The notes beneath the pieces were generated by a model. It worked only from the letters and a program-made list of their open reading frames with translations. It had not been told where the DNA came from and did not search any database. This document shows, one piece after another, positions 35,531 through 47,505 of a stretch of DNA of 64,000 bases (positions are counted from its first letter, which is position 1; the number at the start of each line of letters is the position of its first letter). Origin of the DNA: Mixophyes australis (taxonomy: Eukaryota; Chordata; Amphibia; Anura; Limnodynastidae); the NCBI GenBank assembly GCA_036250195.1, contig JAVHZZ010000001.1, positions 381,035,907-381,099,906 of the forward strand, read 5' to 3'. Position numbers and translations under genes: made by a program.

Positions 35531-37153
35531 GTGTATTAGCTCCACACTTAGAAGAAGCAAAACTAAACATTAACGGCTTGTCAACACTACTATGCTTCCA
35601 CTACATTATTAATATTGTATTATTAGTACTATGCAGTATATGCACACGGCCCAATGCTGAGTTAGGAGCAAAGCAACCATTTTGCATTGAAGGGAGAGGT
35701 AACTGTGTTTTATATATGTGTGTGTGTATGTGTGTATATATATATACATATATATATATTAGTATACTGCACTACCTATTACACATTGTGTTGATGTTAT
35801 AAGGCACCAAGGAGTTCTTTAACTATATAGTGTACAGCACACATAAATATGAAGTGGCTAAGGTAGTGATCACTTACATTGAGGGCTGCATTATTCCTAA
35901 ATTGCAAACTTAATCTAATAATAATTCCACTCCAAAGGGCTACATTGAATAAAGAGGATTCAGTGCCACCCGACACTATTTTCTCTTTTCCGGTGTGTAC
36001 ATCTTAGCAGGTACAGTATCAGTAGATCCATTCACTACTCAGCTGGATTATTATAGTGTACCATCAAGGTTATGCGATATAACCTTTGTTATCTGCCACT
36101 TCACTATAAATCTAATGTTACCTGACCCTTGAGCAATTAAGGAAATCTATCATATTGCCCGCCACACCACTGCTCTCAATTAGTCATGATAAGCATAACC
36201 CTGTGTGTTTACCTGGAGATATGGGAAATGTTGTTCGTTTCACCTGGCATTATTCTTGTTGATGTGTATAATTATAATAATGTAATACAGTATTTATTAG
36301 TTTATTTCCTTATAGAAGTGCTTAGAGTATGTTTTGTAAACAGGGACATCAGCTGCTGCATATTAACTATTTCCCTGTTTAAAACCCAACAAATAATGAG
36401 CTACATTGAATTTCATCTGCAGTCAATCAGAATGGTCTTTTTAATTGAAACAAATGTCAGAAGATGGCAACAGCGTGCATGAAAAATAATGACTACAAAC
36501 TAAGCCACACATTACTGAAAGATAATTAAGGCTGTTTTAGTTCATGTATTTCTCTAAATGAACACACTACTATATAAGAATGAATATGATCATATTACAA
36601 AGAATCATTAAAACAGAACTCAAAATAACTGTAGTAAATAAATACTGATATAAATGTACTAATCGAAATTTAAAACATGCATATCATAAAAAGTATTTCT
36701 TTGTTATGGTGATCAGGAGTGGAACTATACCTGCATCATGGCTGATCGATGTCTGAAAGCTGGTCAAAGGCAGCATTTTATTTTTAATATTCACAGTTCA
36801 TAGTTATCCCTATCATAATGAATACAATTTAGGAACTGGGAGACTACAGCTGTTTGGAAGCAAGTTGTACTTGGAATGTGGTACCTTAATGGATGGCCCT
36901 GGATCCTATCCATATAAACTTGAATCTCTCATTCAATACCATCTTTAGCTTTGAAAGGTGTCTGCTACTTTTTCTTTCAATTTCACTGCCCAGCCTCTTT
37001 AATATAAAGAACAACACATTTCTACCTACTGGAAAATGTCTGAAATGTATTATTTATACCATATTTACATGCATATACAAATTGAAGCTGCACCTACAGT
37101 AAATAGAGACAAAATAGTAACAAATAAGTTATTTTTGTTAATCACCTTTAATT
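35531..37153. other. No gene seen; possible conserved non-coding element at about 36340-36500
   Basis: Contains a (GT)n(TA)n tract at about 35718-35760. The block 36340-36500 is complex, non-repetitive and has homeodomain-like TAAT and CAGCTG E-box motifs, which is how conserved enhancers often look. No alignment supports this here. Confidence 0.25.
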
Positions 37154-38325
37154 CAGTGGATATAATTGTATACACACCCTTATTGAAGTTGCAGGTGTGT
37201 GTGATGTAAGGCCTAAAATCTAAATAAATCAGGTGAGACCTTTTCACATCTTTCATGTGAACTTGCAAAAAATTCAAGTAAAAAATATATAGACAATTTT
37301 TTAGGAAAAAGAAGTGAAATATAAAAGCCTACAATACAGTGGTGCCATAAGTATGCACACCCTCTCATGGGGCTGTAACTGTATTCAGAGAAGACAAATC
37401 ACTTTCAAAAGCATGTTCTAATGCAATTTTGATACAAATGCCAGCAATGAAAGTGATTGTGATTAACCTAAAATTAAGGGCAGTTGTTTTAAGAGTTTCT
37501 TGCCGTTTTCTTGGTTGCATTCTACTGGGATAGCCATGGTCTGTAAAAAATCCCATTGTTGAAAGGTATCAATCAGGAGATTTTCAAAGGCACTACATGT
37601 ACCAAAGAACACTGAAGACTATGATCAATAGGAGGAGGGAATGTGTCACAGCAGGGATATTGCCAATATCAGGACGTCCCTCCAAAATTGATTAGAAGAC
37701 AAGAAAAAAACTCATCAGGAAGCTACTATGAGGCCTAATGCAACATTAAAGGAGCTGCAGGGATTTCTGACAGGCACTGGTCACTCCATGTGTGTGACAA
37801 CAACATCCCGTATTCTGTATGTGTCTGGACTATGGGGTATGGTGACAAGACGGAACCCGTGAATGGGGAATTTCACCTTCCAACATAATAATATCAAAGC
37901 ACACATCCAAGTCAACCAAGGAATGGCTTCAGAAAAGGAAGATCAAAGTCTTGGAATGTCCTTGTCAGAGCCCAGGAGATCCCCTCATAATTTGATGGAC
38001 CTTGAACTTTTTTGCTGGGAAGAATGGGATAGAATGTGAAGTTGATAGAGACTTATTAAAAAAAAATAATCATTGCTATAGTAAAAACAAAAGGTTCTTC
38101 CACAAAGTATTAGTTTGGGGGTGTTCACAATTATGCAACAAGGGTATTGTAGGTTTTTTTATTTTCACTTCTTTTTCCATTTTGTTTTTCATTTGAATTT
38201 TTATTGGTCGCAATGTCATATTAAAGGTGGAAAAGGTCTGGCATGATCATTTTTCTTGATTTCTGTCTTTACATCACAAACACCTGCAATTTCAGTAAAG
38301 GTGCATATACTTTTTATATCTATTG
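37154..38325 (+). mobile_element. Old Tc1/mariner-like relic
   Basis: The left end has CAGTGGATATAATTGTATAC then TTGCAGGTGTGTGTGATGTA. The right end, read in reverse, has CAATAGATATAAAAAGTATA then TTGCAGGTGTTTGTGATGTA. The inverted similarity runs about 100 bp. Between them is heavily mutated transposase-like sequence (for example AAGACAAGAAAAAAACTCAT and AGGAGCTGCAGGGATTTCTG) with no open frame. It differs in sequence from the element at 27208 and is much more decayed. Confidence 0.72.
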
Positions 38326-38327
38326 TA

Positions 38328-39409
38328 TTATAGTTGATTAACAAACATAGCTTATTTTTATTATTTTGTCTCTATTCACATAGTAAAAAAGGAAATACAT
38401 TATTTTTTGACTATTCAAATAGTATAAAGGGAAAAAAGTAAATTTTTACAGTACACTAAAAGTATTGTATTAACTATTCTAATGTGGTACACTCATATCA
38501 CTACAATGCTAATTAATAGACCAGTATAAGCTGTACTTCCAGAATGGATTTTGTCTTTTCTTTAGCCAGTGGAATAATCTCATCACTAACAGAGAAAGAA
38601 AGAAATGTGCAGTACTACTTAGATTTAGTATCTCTGCAAACAAAAATGTAAAAAATAATTGAGGATATAAATCAAAATATCAAAAGTATTTCACAAGGGT
38701 GGACCATAAACCAACATTAATTTGTGAGAGCAAAGAACAGAAATGTCTCTTTCTATTAGTGAGGATTTCATACAAGGTTATGTGTTAATTACGAGGGATT
38801 TTTAGTAACCTGGCATTGATTGCAGTGATCGAACAGCTAGCAGTTAGGTTAAAAAAAGAAAAGTTTTAGAATATCGTAAAACTAAATTATATGGCCGAAA
38901 TAGTTGAGGAAAAATAGAAAATTGCAATGCTGGAAAGAGATTAAATGTACCATTCTCTTAAATCTTTTATAAGCCAACCTAGTTGAAAGAAAAAGAATAT
39001 TCAAAAGAACATTCCAAATACTAAACATAATTATAATACATAAGTGACATTAATATATGTAGAATTTCCTGTAAAATATTTCCTTATAGTGCGTGCTTAG
39101 TATGTAATTTATACTATACACCTTATTTTAAAAGTGTTCCCTGATCGAATACATAAATAGCTGTAAGAGAAAGCAAAGAAAAGAAACTACATAAAAGTAT
39201 CAACTAAATTTGTGATCATAAATCTTCTTGGGGACTTCTAAATTACTTGTAATTTAACGTCCATATGTAGCAGTAAAATGTTTAGTGCAAATATATGCAT
39301 TGTAGTTTATGTTGCTTGTAACTTAGAATTAAAATCATTGGAGTTGGAATTGTGAATCGTGCAAATCACTCTCAAGAAAAATATGTGGATATTTTGAGAA
39401 TTTAAGGAA
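38328..39409. other. No gene seen
   Basis: AT-rich, unique-looking. Short ORFs lack support. Confidence 0.45.
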
Positions 39410-39739
39410 ATTAGAACTAGAGATGTTCACTGACCCCCGTGTTCTGGTTTTGGTTTTGGTTTTGGATCTGGATTAACTTTGTGTTTTGGTTTTGGTTTTA
39501 GCTTTAGCAAAACCGCTCATGTGTGTTTTAGTTTTGGTTTTGGATCCCCATTTTTGTTCTAAAATCCCTATTTTTATTGATAAAATCACATAATTTTGCT
39601 CCCCCCCTACATTATTAGTAACCTCAATAACACTAATTACAAAACATTTGCAGTGAATTTTGACCACCTCATAGATCACAATATTATTTTCATACATTTT
39701 CAAACAAAGACTGCAGCAGTTCTTGCCAGTGATAAGAAG

Positions 39740-41880
39740 AAGGCCATTGTCATGCCTGTGCATAAGACCAAAAAATCCACCTCTTATGTGTGGAATTATT
39801 TTTACCAAAATCCTGACAACAGCAGTCTAGCCATTTATAGCATTGTAAAGCCAGAGTCAGTAGAGGTAGGGACCTTAACCATCTAGGAACCTCATTCATA
39901 TTGCGCCATTTGAAGCGAGTTCATGGGAAGCTTTTGTGAAAATCAGAAACTTATGCTAAAAAATAACAACAAGCAGTCCAGAATCAGCTAGGTCCCTTCT
40001 CTCATCTAGATCCCAGCACTTGCAATCTACACCCCCAACACCTTCATCATCAATATCCTCACAAGTGATCGGAGTTAGTCCTGCATCCAAATTTCTAAGG
40101 CGAGATGACTCCTCCCCTATTCAGGACTCCTCAGTAGAACCTTGAGTGTTAGGCCCACTGCTGCTGCTCCTGCTGCTGGGGGTGGATCTTCATCCCAGAA
40201 GCAGACCAAGAAGAAGACTAGTAGTAGTTTACAACAATTGACTGTTAGTTAAACAATCCTTTGCAAGAGGAAGCAAGTATGAAAGCTGTCACCTAGTCGC
40301 AAAGGGAATCACAGACGCCATGGCGGCTATGCTAGTATTAAATCTGTGTCCAATATCCACTATTAATGCAGCTGGTTTTAGACAGTGACTTGAGGTCTTC
40401 TGTCCCCGTTACCAAATTCCATCACAACACCATTTTACTAGAAAACTATTTCTTACCTCTACCAAAAGGTTCGTAAAAATTTAATTATTGGGCTACAAAA
40501 TGCCATTCTACCCACTGTTCACTTAACCACAGATATGTGGACAAGCGGAACTGGGGAAACTAAAGATTATATGATTGTGACTGCAGCATGTACCCAAGAA
40601 CGTTGCATTTTTCAGAGGCAGGCTACTCTGTGTATCATGTGCTTCAATAAGAGGCATATTATTATTATTATCATCGTAGATTTGTAAGGCACCACAGTGC
40701 TCCACAGCGCCGTACAGTAGGAAAGACAAGGACATACATAAAACAAGAACAGACAAGGCAGACAAAGTGAATGGAGACATGAAAACAAAGGCTATGGAGG
40801 ACCCTGCTCATTAGAGAGCTTACATTCTAAAGGGAAGAGGGCACCCCTGAAACAAGAGGAGCGAATGTGGCTCAGAGTGGAGATTGGGATAGTTGTGAGG
40901 GTGCATTAGTGTGAATAATGATATCGAGCATCTAAAGATATGAAGGCTGTGGGAAAGTCTGACTGATCGTGGTGGGAAATTCCATAAGTGGGGAGCAGCA
41001 CAGGAGAAGTCTTAAAGGCAGGAGTGAGAGGTGGTTATCAGAGATGAGACAAGGCGCAGGTCAGAGGTAATACTAACTGACAACCTGTTTGAAAAACTAA
41101 GGGATGTCATTGCAACATGGGTAATCCTGCTTGGACTCTCCTGAAGATATGTGATTTCTGATAATGCCACCAATATTGTTAGAGCATTACAGCTGGGGGA
41201 ATTCCATCACATTCCCTGTTTTGCTCACACAATCAACTTGGTGGTACAGAACTTTTTAAAAAATGACAATGACATGCAGGAGATGCTGTCTGTCCCAAAA
41301 TATTTAGGGTCATTTTTGGGATTCTGCAACAGCAAGTAGGAGAATGCAGCAGCTGCAAGAAGAATAGAATTTATGGGGAATGTATTTTAGTCCAGCGCAG
41401 TGGAGAATACTTTCTGTGGTGTGCAAGGTGCTGAAACCACTCAAAGTAGTCACTTGTGAATAGAGTGCAGACACTGTCAGCTTGAGTCAAGTGATTCCCC
41501 TAACTAGACTTTTTGAAAAGCAGCAACAGAAATTGAAGGAGGAAATGAAAGAAAGCATTTCCACTAATTATGTTGGTCTTGTAGATAAAGTACTTTATTT
41601 GCTTCGCCAGGATCCAAGAGTTACCAACATCTTGAAATGGGATCATTACATTTTGGCAACTGTGCTTGATCTTAGGTTTAAGAGCTATGTCTTTTCATTC
41701 TTTCCAACTGACCCAGATCTCAAGAGATGCAATGAGCTCCTGGTCAGCAAGCTGAGAGCTCAAGTGGTACATGACACACTGATGTCTCCTCCTTCAGTTT
41801 CTCTGGAAATTGCTGCTAGGAAAAAAAATAGCTTTCCCAAGACACCCAGTGGTGATACAGATGAGTCTGCATAACATTTT
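39740..41880 (+). pseudogene. hAT transposase pseudogene (BED-type)
   Basis: At about 39765-39860 the frame reads KKSTSYVWNYFYQNP, the start of a BED zinc finger; the expected cysteines downstream read as Tyr and Val, so the finger is broken. At 41151-41339 comes DNATNIVRALQLGEFHHIPC FAHTINL, the typical hAT stretch after the second catalytic region. At 41482-41874 comes SLSQVIPLTRLFEKQQQKLK and VLYLLRQDPRVTNILKW. The C-terminal hATC dimerisation domain is not found. Stops, frameshifts and a 400-bp repeat insertion (40655-41072) interrupt it. It parallels the fragment at 54389. Confidence 0.8.
40655..41072 (-). mobile_element. L2-tailed repeat family A, copy nested in the hAT relic
   Basis: TTATTATTATTATCATCGTA, GATTTGTAAGGCACCACAGTG, ACCCTGCTCATTAGAGAGC and AAATTCCATAAGTGGGGAGC match 8938-9445 in order and orientation. 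It is flanked by hAT transposase sequence on both sides. Confidence 0.82.
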
Positions 41881-42032
41881 GACATTTGGTCTGGTCTAAA
41901 AGAATTGCCCAAAAATTGTGACAGCTCTTCCATAAAATGAACTACAAATTCCATGAGGAAGGCCATTATCGGCAATTACATCAAAGTACACAGACTTCTG
42001 TGATGGTGGATTCCATCGGGGATGATGGAATG

Positions 42033-42152
42033 ATTTATTTTTATTTTTATTTATTTATATTTACTTATATTTATTTTTATTTTTCTATATTTATTTATAT
42101 TTTTATTTTTATTTTCTTATTTTTATTTGTATTTATATATATATATATATAT
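42033..42152. repeat. TTTAT-rich simple repeat with (TA)n end
   Basis: About 120 bp of irregular TTTTAT/TTTAT pentamers and hexamers ending in a TA tract. The phenylalanine/tyrosine-rich ORF tail comes from it. Confidence 0.93.
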
Positions 42153-42842
42153 AATGATTGTTTATCATTTAGCTAATACATCATGACTCTTGTTCATTTA
42201 CAAACTCCTCTAGATAACATAGACCAGCTGTCAAGTATGGTTGATTATAACCACGCCTCCAGAATCAAAGAAGGTTTATTACTGACACTCACCAACAAGT
42301 GTCATTATACTGCCCTGAGGAAGCCCGCAAGACGGGGGAAATGCGTTGCATAAAATATATACATTGTGCTTTCTACCTCATTATATTTTTATTTATTTTT
42401 TAGAAACAAGCTCGTTTTCGCACAATTTTTGCTTTTAAGACGGGATTGAATCGCGCATGCGTGAAAACATCCATTGGAAGATACAGGAGTGTGACGCTTA
42501 CCAATCTGCTGGGGAGCTCAGAAAGAGGCTATGCGGAAGAAGACAAGACCTCGCCGTGGAACTACCACAACCTAATGCCACAAAGCGCAAACTATGACTC
42601 GGTAAGACTCATCTGTTAAAGACATCCAGCAACTAGATGGGTGAGTGATCCCCTTGCTTTGATCTATTGACTTTGGTCATAATAGGCGAGTCCTGCTATA
42701 TTTGATCAGGAGTTTACTGCACCGGTTCCGTCACACCTGATAAATGACTATACCGAAAAGGAATTTTACTCCTTCATTTATCCGTTTATATCAGTAACAA
42801 TTTGGAGCACTCCTGTTGTACTTAACGATTGATCTTATTGGA
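42153..42842 (+). repeat. Unclassified dispersed-repeat-like segment with a hairpin motif
   Basis: Holds CTGAGGAAGCCCGCAAGACG GGGGAAATGCGTTG (split here) at 42315-42346. This 'gaggaag...gaaatgcgttg' phrase has the look of tails of amphibian retroelements, but I cannot assign the family. The downstream part (42405-42830) is moderately GC-rich and non-coding. It stops where LINE coding sequence begins. Confidence 0.4.
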
Positions 42843-42864
42843 CTAAGATTCACACGTTTGTCTA

Positions 42865-43464
42865 TAAGGGTTCAGAGAAGGGCGACAAAATCGATAAAGG
42901 GTATGGAGTCATTAAGTTATGAGGAAAGGTTAGCCAGTTTAGGCATGTTTGCTTTAGAAAAGAGGCGTCTAAGGGGAGATATGATTACTATGTACAAATA
43001 CATTAGGGGTCAATACAGAGAACTTTCATGTGAACTTTTTACCCCAAGGACCATACACAGGACACGTGGTCACCCCCTAAGGTTAGAAGAGAGGAAATTT
43101 TACAACCAGCAGAGGAAGGGGTTCTTTACAGTAAGGGCAGTCAAGATATGGAATTCATTGCCAGGGAAGGTCGTGATGGCAGATTCAATAGATATGTTTA
43201 AGAAAGGGTTAGACAAATTTTTAGCGAAAAAGTGTATCCAGGGATACGACCGTTAATTAAAATGAAGAATAGTAGTGGATATAGGGTAAAAATAGGACTG
43301 AAATATTGAGTCTGGGGGATTTTCACAATTGAAACAGATTGGTGGTTGCTTACTCTGGATCAATTTCAAATATAAGTGGATCGCAGGAGATCCAAAATAG
43401 GTTGAACTTGATGGACTGGTGTCTTTTTTCAACCTCATCAACTATGTTACTATGTTTCTATGTT
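42865..43464 (+). mobile_element. 5'-truncated CR1/Rex1-type LINE 3' end
   Basis: An open frame to 43256 carries RVQRRATKSIKGMESLSYEE, then LASLGMFALEKRRLRGDMIT and, later, VRAVKIWNSLPGKVV. This is the conserved C-terminal extension after the reverse transcriptase in CR1/Rex1-like LINEs. The 3'UTR ends TTCAACCTCATCAACTATGT plus a short ACTATGTT-type tandem tail, typical of target-primed retrotransposition. The RT core and endonuclease are absent. The frame is open, so the copy may be fairly young. Confidence 0.88.
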
Positions 43465-43990
43465 ATAACAGAGGTTTCTTCCTCTAAGAGACAGTAGCAT
43501 TAGACCTGCGATTCTACAGTTTACAACAGTGACATTGCTATCTGTTTGCATGCACTCCCATGACACAAGAGTGCATGTTACATAACGGTTGCAACTTTTA
43601 ACTGGGCAACCTATATTATTATGTTTTGATGTTTACATGGCCATTTTTTATGGTTTAACTGTGGTTATTACCAGTGCACTGGTTCTAAATGATATTAAAT
43701 ATAGTTCATTTTATTCTATTTACTTTCAATTACTTTATTAATTTATCTAAGTAATCCATAACAAGTCTTTTTTCAGATAATCAAGCAGTAATAGGAACAG
43801 CACTTATATTATATCTGTCATACATTGCGCCAGTACCTTTTGCCTATTCTGTCTATATAAAGGGGAGGGACACCCCCTGTATCTGTGCGGCATTGTAGAC
43901 TTCCTACTCTGGAGCTGCGCCATTTTAGGTTCTCTTATGACTTATAACAGTATTTGTGATGAAATTAATAACAATAATCATTGTGATAAA
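43465..43990. other. No gene seen
   Basis: Nothing recognisable between the LINE tail and an AAT tract. Confidence 0.45.
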
Positions 43991-43996
43991 AATAAT

Positions 43997-44035
<39 letters not shown>
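43991..44035. repeat. (AAT)n microsatellite
   Basis: About 13-15 AAT units, with one or two imperfections at the start. Confidence 0.95.
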
Positions 44036-44375
44036 TAATGTAGCCAAATATCTAGCTCATAAAGATAATCTGTGAAGTGCAAATTTGAACAGTTAAAGAA
44101 GTACAAATCTGAGCAGTAAAATCTGAAAATGAAAATCCACAGCAATTCCAGCTACAAATAGCAAGTTGTAGCGCATTGTTGACCCTTACAACTGCACATT
44201 CTTTTTAACTTACTGCAATCAGCACTTTGCTAATGGTAAAGTCATTTAGGACTACAAGACAAATCATTTAGGACTAGGAGGATTATGCAGCTTTTAGAAG
44301 GCACTCACTCCTACCAATATTTGCACAGTCAACGTTTTAATTTCTGTTTGTCTTGTTTGCCTGTTTATCGACTTA

Positions 44376-44762
44376 GGGCCTCATTTAGAGTCGGGCGTAA
44401 TTTACACTGAAATTGTAATAAGTGGGAATTGCATCACATAACTTACACAGTATTTAAAGTGGCACATATCTTTAAATCCGTGCGACTTAGAATACTGTGC
44501 GAATTTCAGAAACACGCCTCTTTATCTGCGTTGTTTGGCAAGCGTACAAGTGTATCACCCACAGTGCCCTATAAAGCAGATAATTAAATAAAAAAAAATG
44601 AGGTAAAAAAAAACCCAACAAAAACCGTTGTTCACCTGTCTAAGCGCAGAGTGGTGCACCAAGGAGATCCATCTCAGTCGGAGTGCAAACTGAGACGGAT
44701 CTTTGGCCAAAACTGCTTTTTGCGCTGATCAGAAAGATTTGTGTCAGACTCTAAATCAGATC
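44376..44762. mobile_element. MITE with GGGCCTCATTTAGAGT ends
   Basis: The left end GGGCCTCATTTAGAGTCGGG and the right end, read in reverse as TGATCTGATTTAGAGTCTGA, form an imperfect inverted repeat. A TTTAGAGTC core is shared. No ORF. The target duplication is unclear. Confidence 0.6.
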
Positions 44763-44923
44763 ATTTGTCTTCATCCCTCATTATTCTACTTTCTTCAACC
44801 CATCGACTTCCATATTGTCCCTCCTAATTCTACCTTCTCAAATCAATTAAAATCAGCTTTGTCCGATCCGCATTCTTAGGGCTAAGCAGCTTGGACATTT
44901 ATACTGTGTATCTGACAGCCAAG

Positions 44924-44976
44924 CAGGGCCATCTTAACAACATTACGGGCCCCCGGGCAAAGAAGTGCATCGGGGC

Positions 44977-45007
<31 letters not shown>

Positions 45008-45229
45008 GATATATATATATATCTATATATATATATATATATATATAGGGGCCCTGCTGCACTGCTTTTTTTAAATGTACTCGCTCAGTGACCCTTGAAG
45101 TTTTTATTTTGCAGGATTTATTTTTTTTGCAGGATTATTTATTCTTATTAAGAGCCTTGCCTATGGGGCCCCCTTGCCCGTGGGGCCCCGACCACCTGCC
45201 CATCATGCCCAATGGAAAAGATGGCCCTG
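44924..45229. mobile_element. hAT MITE with internal TA palindrome
   Basis: The terminal inverted repeat CAGGGCCATCTT is exact for 12 bp at both ends. The flanking octamers are CAGCCAAG (44916-44923) and TAGCCAAG (45230-45237), differing only at the first base. The interior contains GGGGCCCCTATA...TATAGGGGCCC, a palindrome around a TA microsatellite (about 44981-45047). Confidence 0.9.
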
Positions 45230-45237
45230 TAGCCAAG

Positions 45238-47168
45238 CGCTTCTCATTTGGAAACAACCAGCACCGTGATACAATTCTCGCAAGCACTCTCTTTAGCTCT
45301 CATTTATATTACTCAAACCATAGAGAATAAAGATGGCTGTGGGTAGAGAATGCTAGCTGAGCAAGCAGTTAGTTTATGAAATGTTGTCTTAACTGGTGGA
45401 TTGTCAAATAACTGTATTTATGTAAGAACTTTGTGATATAATTTTTACAAATCTATTGCAAAACAAATTTTAAAATATTCCTTAAACTCTAGTATACATT
45501 TCACAGCGAATACAGATAATACAAGGGATCCATCACTGCCTGCTTGTTATCATGAATATTGCAACAGCTGTGTTTTTTTTCCATTTCAGAAGCCCATTGT
45601 AACACCATTTTTAGCTAGCAAGTTAAAAATAACTAACATAAAAAATAAATTTACTTCAAAACTAAATAATTGTGATTATGAAATTCTAAAATAACTGAAG
45701 TTTTCATTTCACCATTATCTCTTTCTATATTATTCTTTGCTGTTTTGTATGTATGTCCTATTCATCTATCCTTTTTGAAGACATGATTGGACATTCTTAT
45801 TAAACAAATACTAGGATGAGTAATGTATATTTCTAGACATTATATAGTTTGTGTTCTTTGCTTTCATTTTACTCTAATATGGATAGGTAAATTGATAAAT
45901 ACATGACAATTTTAAATGAAGGTGCAACAATTTAGTACGCATATTAAACATATATTTTGTTCTGATGAACTTGATAATTTTATTATTTAAACCAAAGTCA
46001 GCAAGTAAGTTTTACCTCAAACCCATGATACATGTAAACTCTAAATAAATCACAACACTGACTTTGCTGTGATGCTGAATAACCAAGTTAACTTCCTTGC
46101 TCACCTTGAAGTGTGGCCTAGTGAGTTCATGAGTACATATGTTTTTTTTTTTTCAACAAGCCGGATCAATGAAGTTAGATCAATGTGTCTGTTCAACTCT
46201 GTCAGTGGCTCCTTGAATCTCATAGATTGTGAAAATAACATTACAAGGTCAGTGGTAAAACCTTCATTTAAATAGAAAAGGAACCATATTAGCAAATGCT
46301 GTGTATTGTGTTATGTAAAGTAGCAGAAGCTAAAAGTTGTCCAGTGAGTCTAAGAATTTAGAAATCCATCACATGTATTGGTAGTTCATTTTATAAACTC
46401 TTCCATTTTATTCATCGAATTGTGGATGATAGACAGAAGCCAGATTAATCTTAACTTCAAACAAATTACAGTTCCTGAAAATAATTTGAAGTAAACTGTG
46501 AACCTTAGTCAGAGGTTATTTTATCCATTTAGATGGAAATTGCCTTGGCTAGAAAAGTAGCGACATTACAGAGGCAGGGGGAAGTAGTTGCATAGGAAGA
46601 AAATATTATTTTAATAAAGGAATAATAAGATATTTTCTAAACATATATACCAGTGGTGGTACAGTGGTCTGACAGTAATAAGTGAAATATTAAAAAGTGT
46701 ATTAAATTTTGTATCTCTACTATAATTGTATCTTTAAAAACATGATTCGTTCAAAAACATTTGGAATAATTATAATACAATTCTATTGTACATCTCAGTT
46801 AATCATGAAGAGAAAATATGCACTACTCTATTTTGCTATGAATGTCTTTTCTAAGTTTGTTGCTTTGGAGAGTTGGACGGTCTCACTAGGCTATGGACAT
46901 CTTAAATTCATCCAGAGTGGTGTAACTTGGAGTTGTGGCCTGATAGTCATTCATTCTTACCAAAATAACTCATTAAGGAAGCCACGAACTGATGTTGAAA
47001 CAATTTCAGGATTGCATTCACACAGTGGACTACCACTGAAACAGTTTGCTATACTTTCATATTTACAATGATTTATGTATTTATATATTTTTTTTATTTA
47101 CCAGTATTGTAGCGTCCTAACTTAATGATTGTATTCTTTCCTTATTGAATAATACTTATTAATACTTA
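45238..47168. other. No gene seen
   Basis: AT-rich. The 120-aa frame at 46709-47071 begins and ends without recognisable domain, splice or homology clues and is treated as chance. Confidence 0.45.
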
Positions 47169-47195
47169 TTATATATATATATATATATATATATA
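47169..47195. repeat. (TA)n microsatellite
   Basis: About 13 TA units immediately before a SINE. A second short TA tract follows the SINE near 47507-47519, consistent with insertion into a TA repeat. Confidence 0.9.
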
Positions 47196-47198
47196 ACT

Positions 47199-47505
47199 AG
47201 TGGATTGTTGGTTTGCACTTCTGCCTCACAGCACTGGAGTCATGAGTTCGATTCCCATCCATGTGTGGAGTCTGTATGTTCTCCCTGTGTTTGCGTGGGT
47301 TTCCTCCGGGTGCTCTGGTTTCCTCCCACACACCAAAAACATACTAGTAGGTTAATTAGCTGCTTTCAAAATTGACCTTAGACTGTCTGTCTGTCTGTAT
47401 GTGTATGTTAGGGAATTTAGACTGTAAGCTCCAATGGGGCAGGGACTGATGTGATTGAGTTCTCTGTACAGCGCTGCGGAACTAGTGGCGCTATATAAAT
47501 AACTG
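47199..47505 (+). mobile_element. tRNA-derived SINE, copy 3
   Basis: Head TTGGTTTGCACTTCTGCCTC, B box in GAGTTCGATTCCC (fits GTTCRANNC), body TTGCGTGGGTTTCCTCCGGG and TAGACTGTAAGCTCCAATGG, tail GTGGCGCTATATAAATAA. Same family as copies 1, 2 and 4, in + orientation. The A box is mutated. Confidence 0.9.

Larger units (their letters stand above)
39418..42030 (+). mobile_element. Decayed hAT transposon, right end not found
   Basis: The left end TAGAGATGTTCACTGACCCC resembles the left end of the complete hAT at 52183 (TAGAGATGAGCGC). It is followed by GGTTTTGGTTTTGGATC-type repeats and a BED-finger/transposase pseudogene. No matching right end or octamer duplication was found, so the 3' end is probably truncated near the AT-rich tract at 42033. 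Confidence 0.75.

Noticed and set aside
46709..47071. 120-aa ORF as a host gene
   Set aside because: Non-conserved-looking composition, no splice context and no domain recognised.
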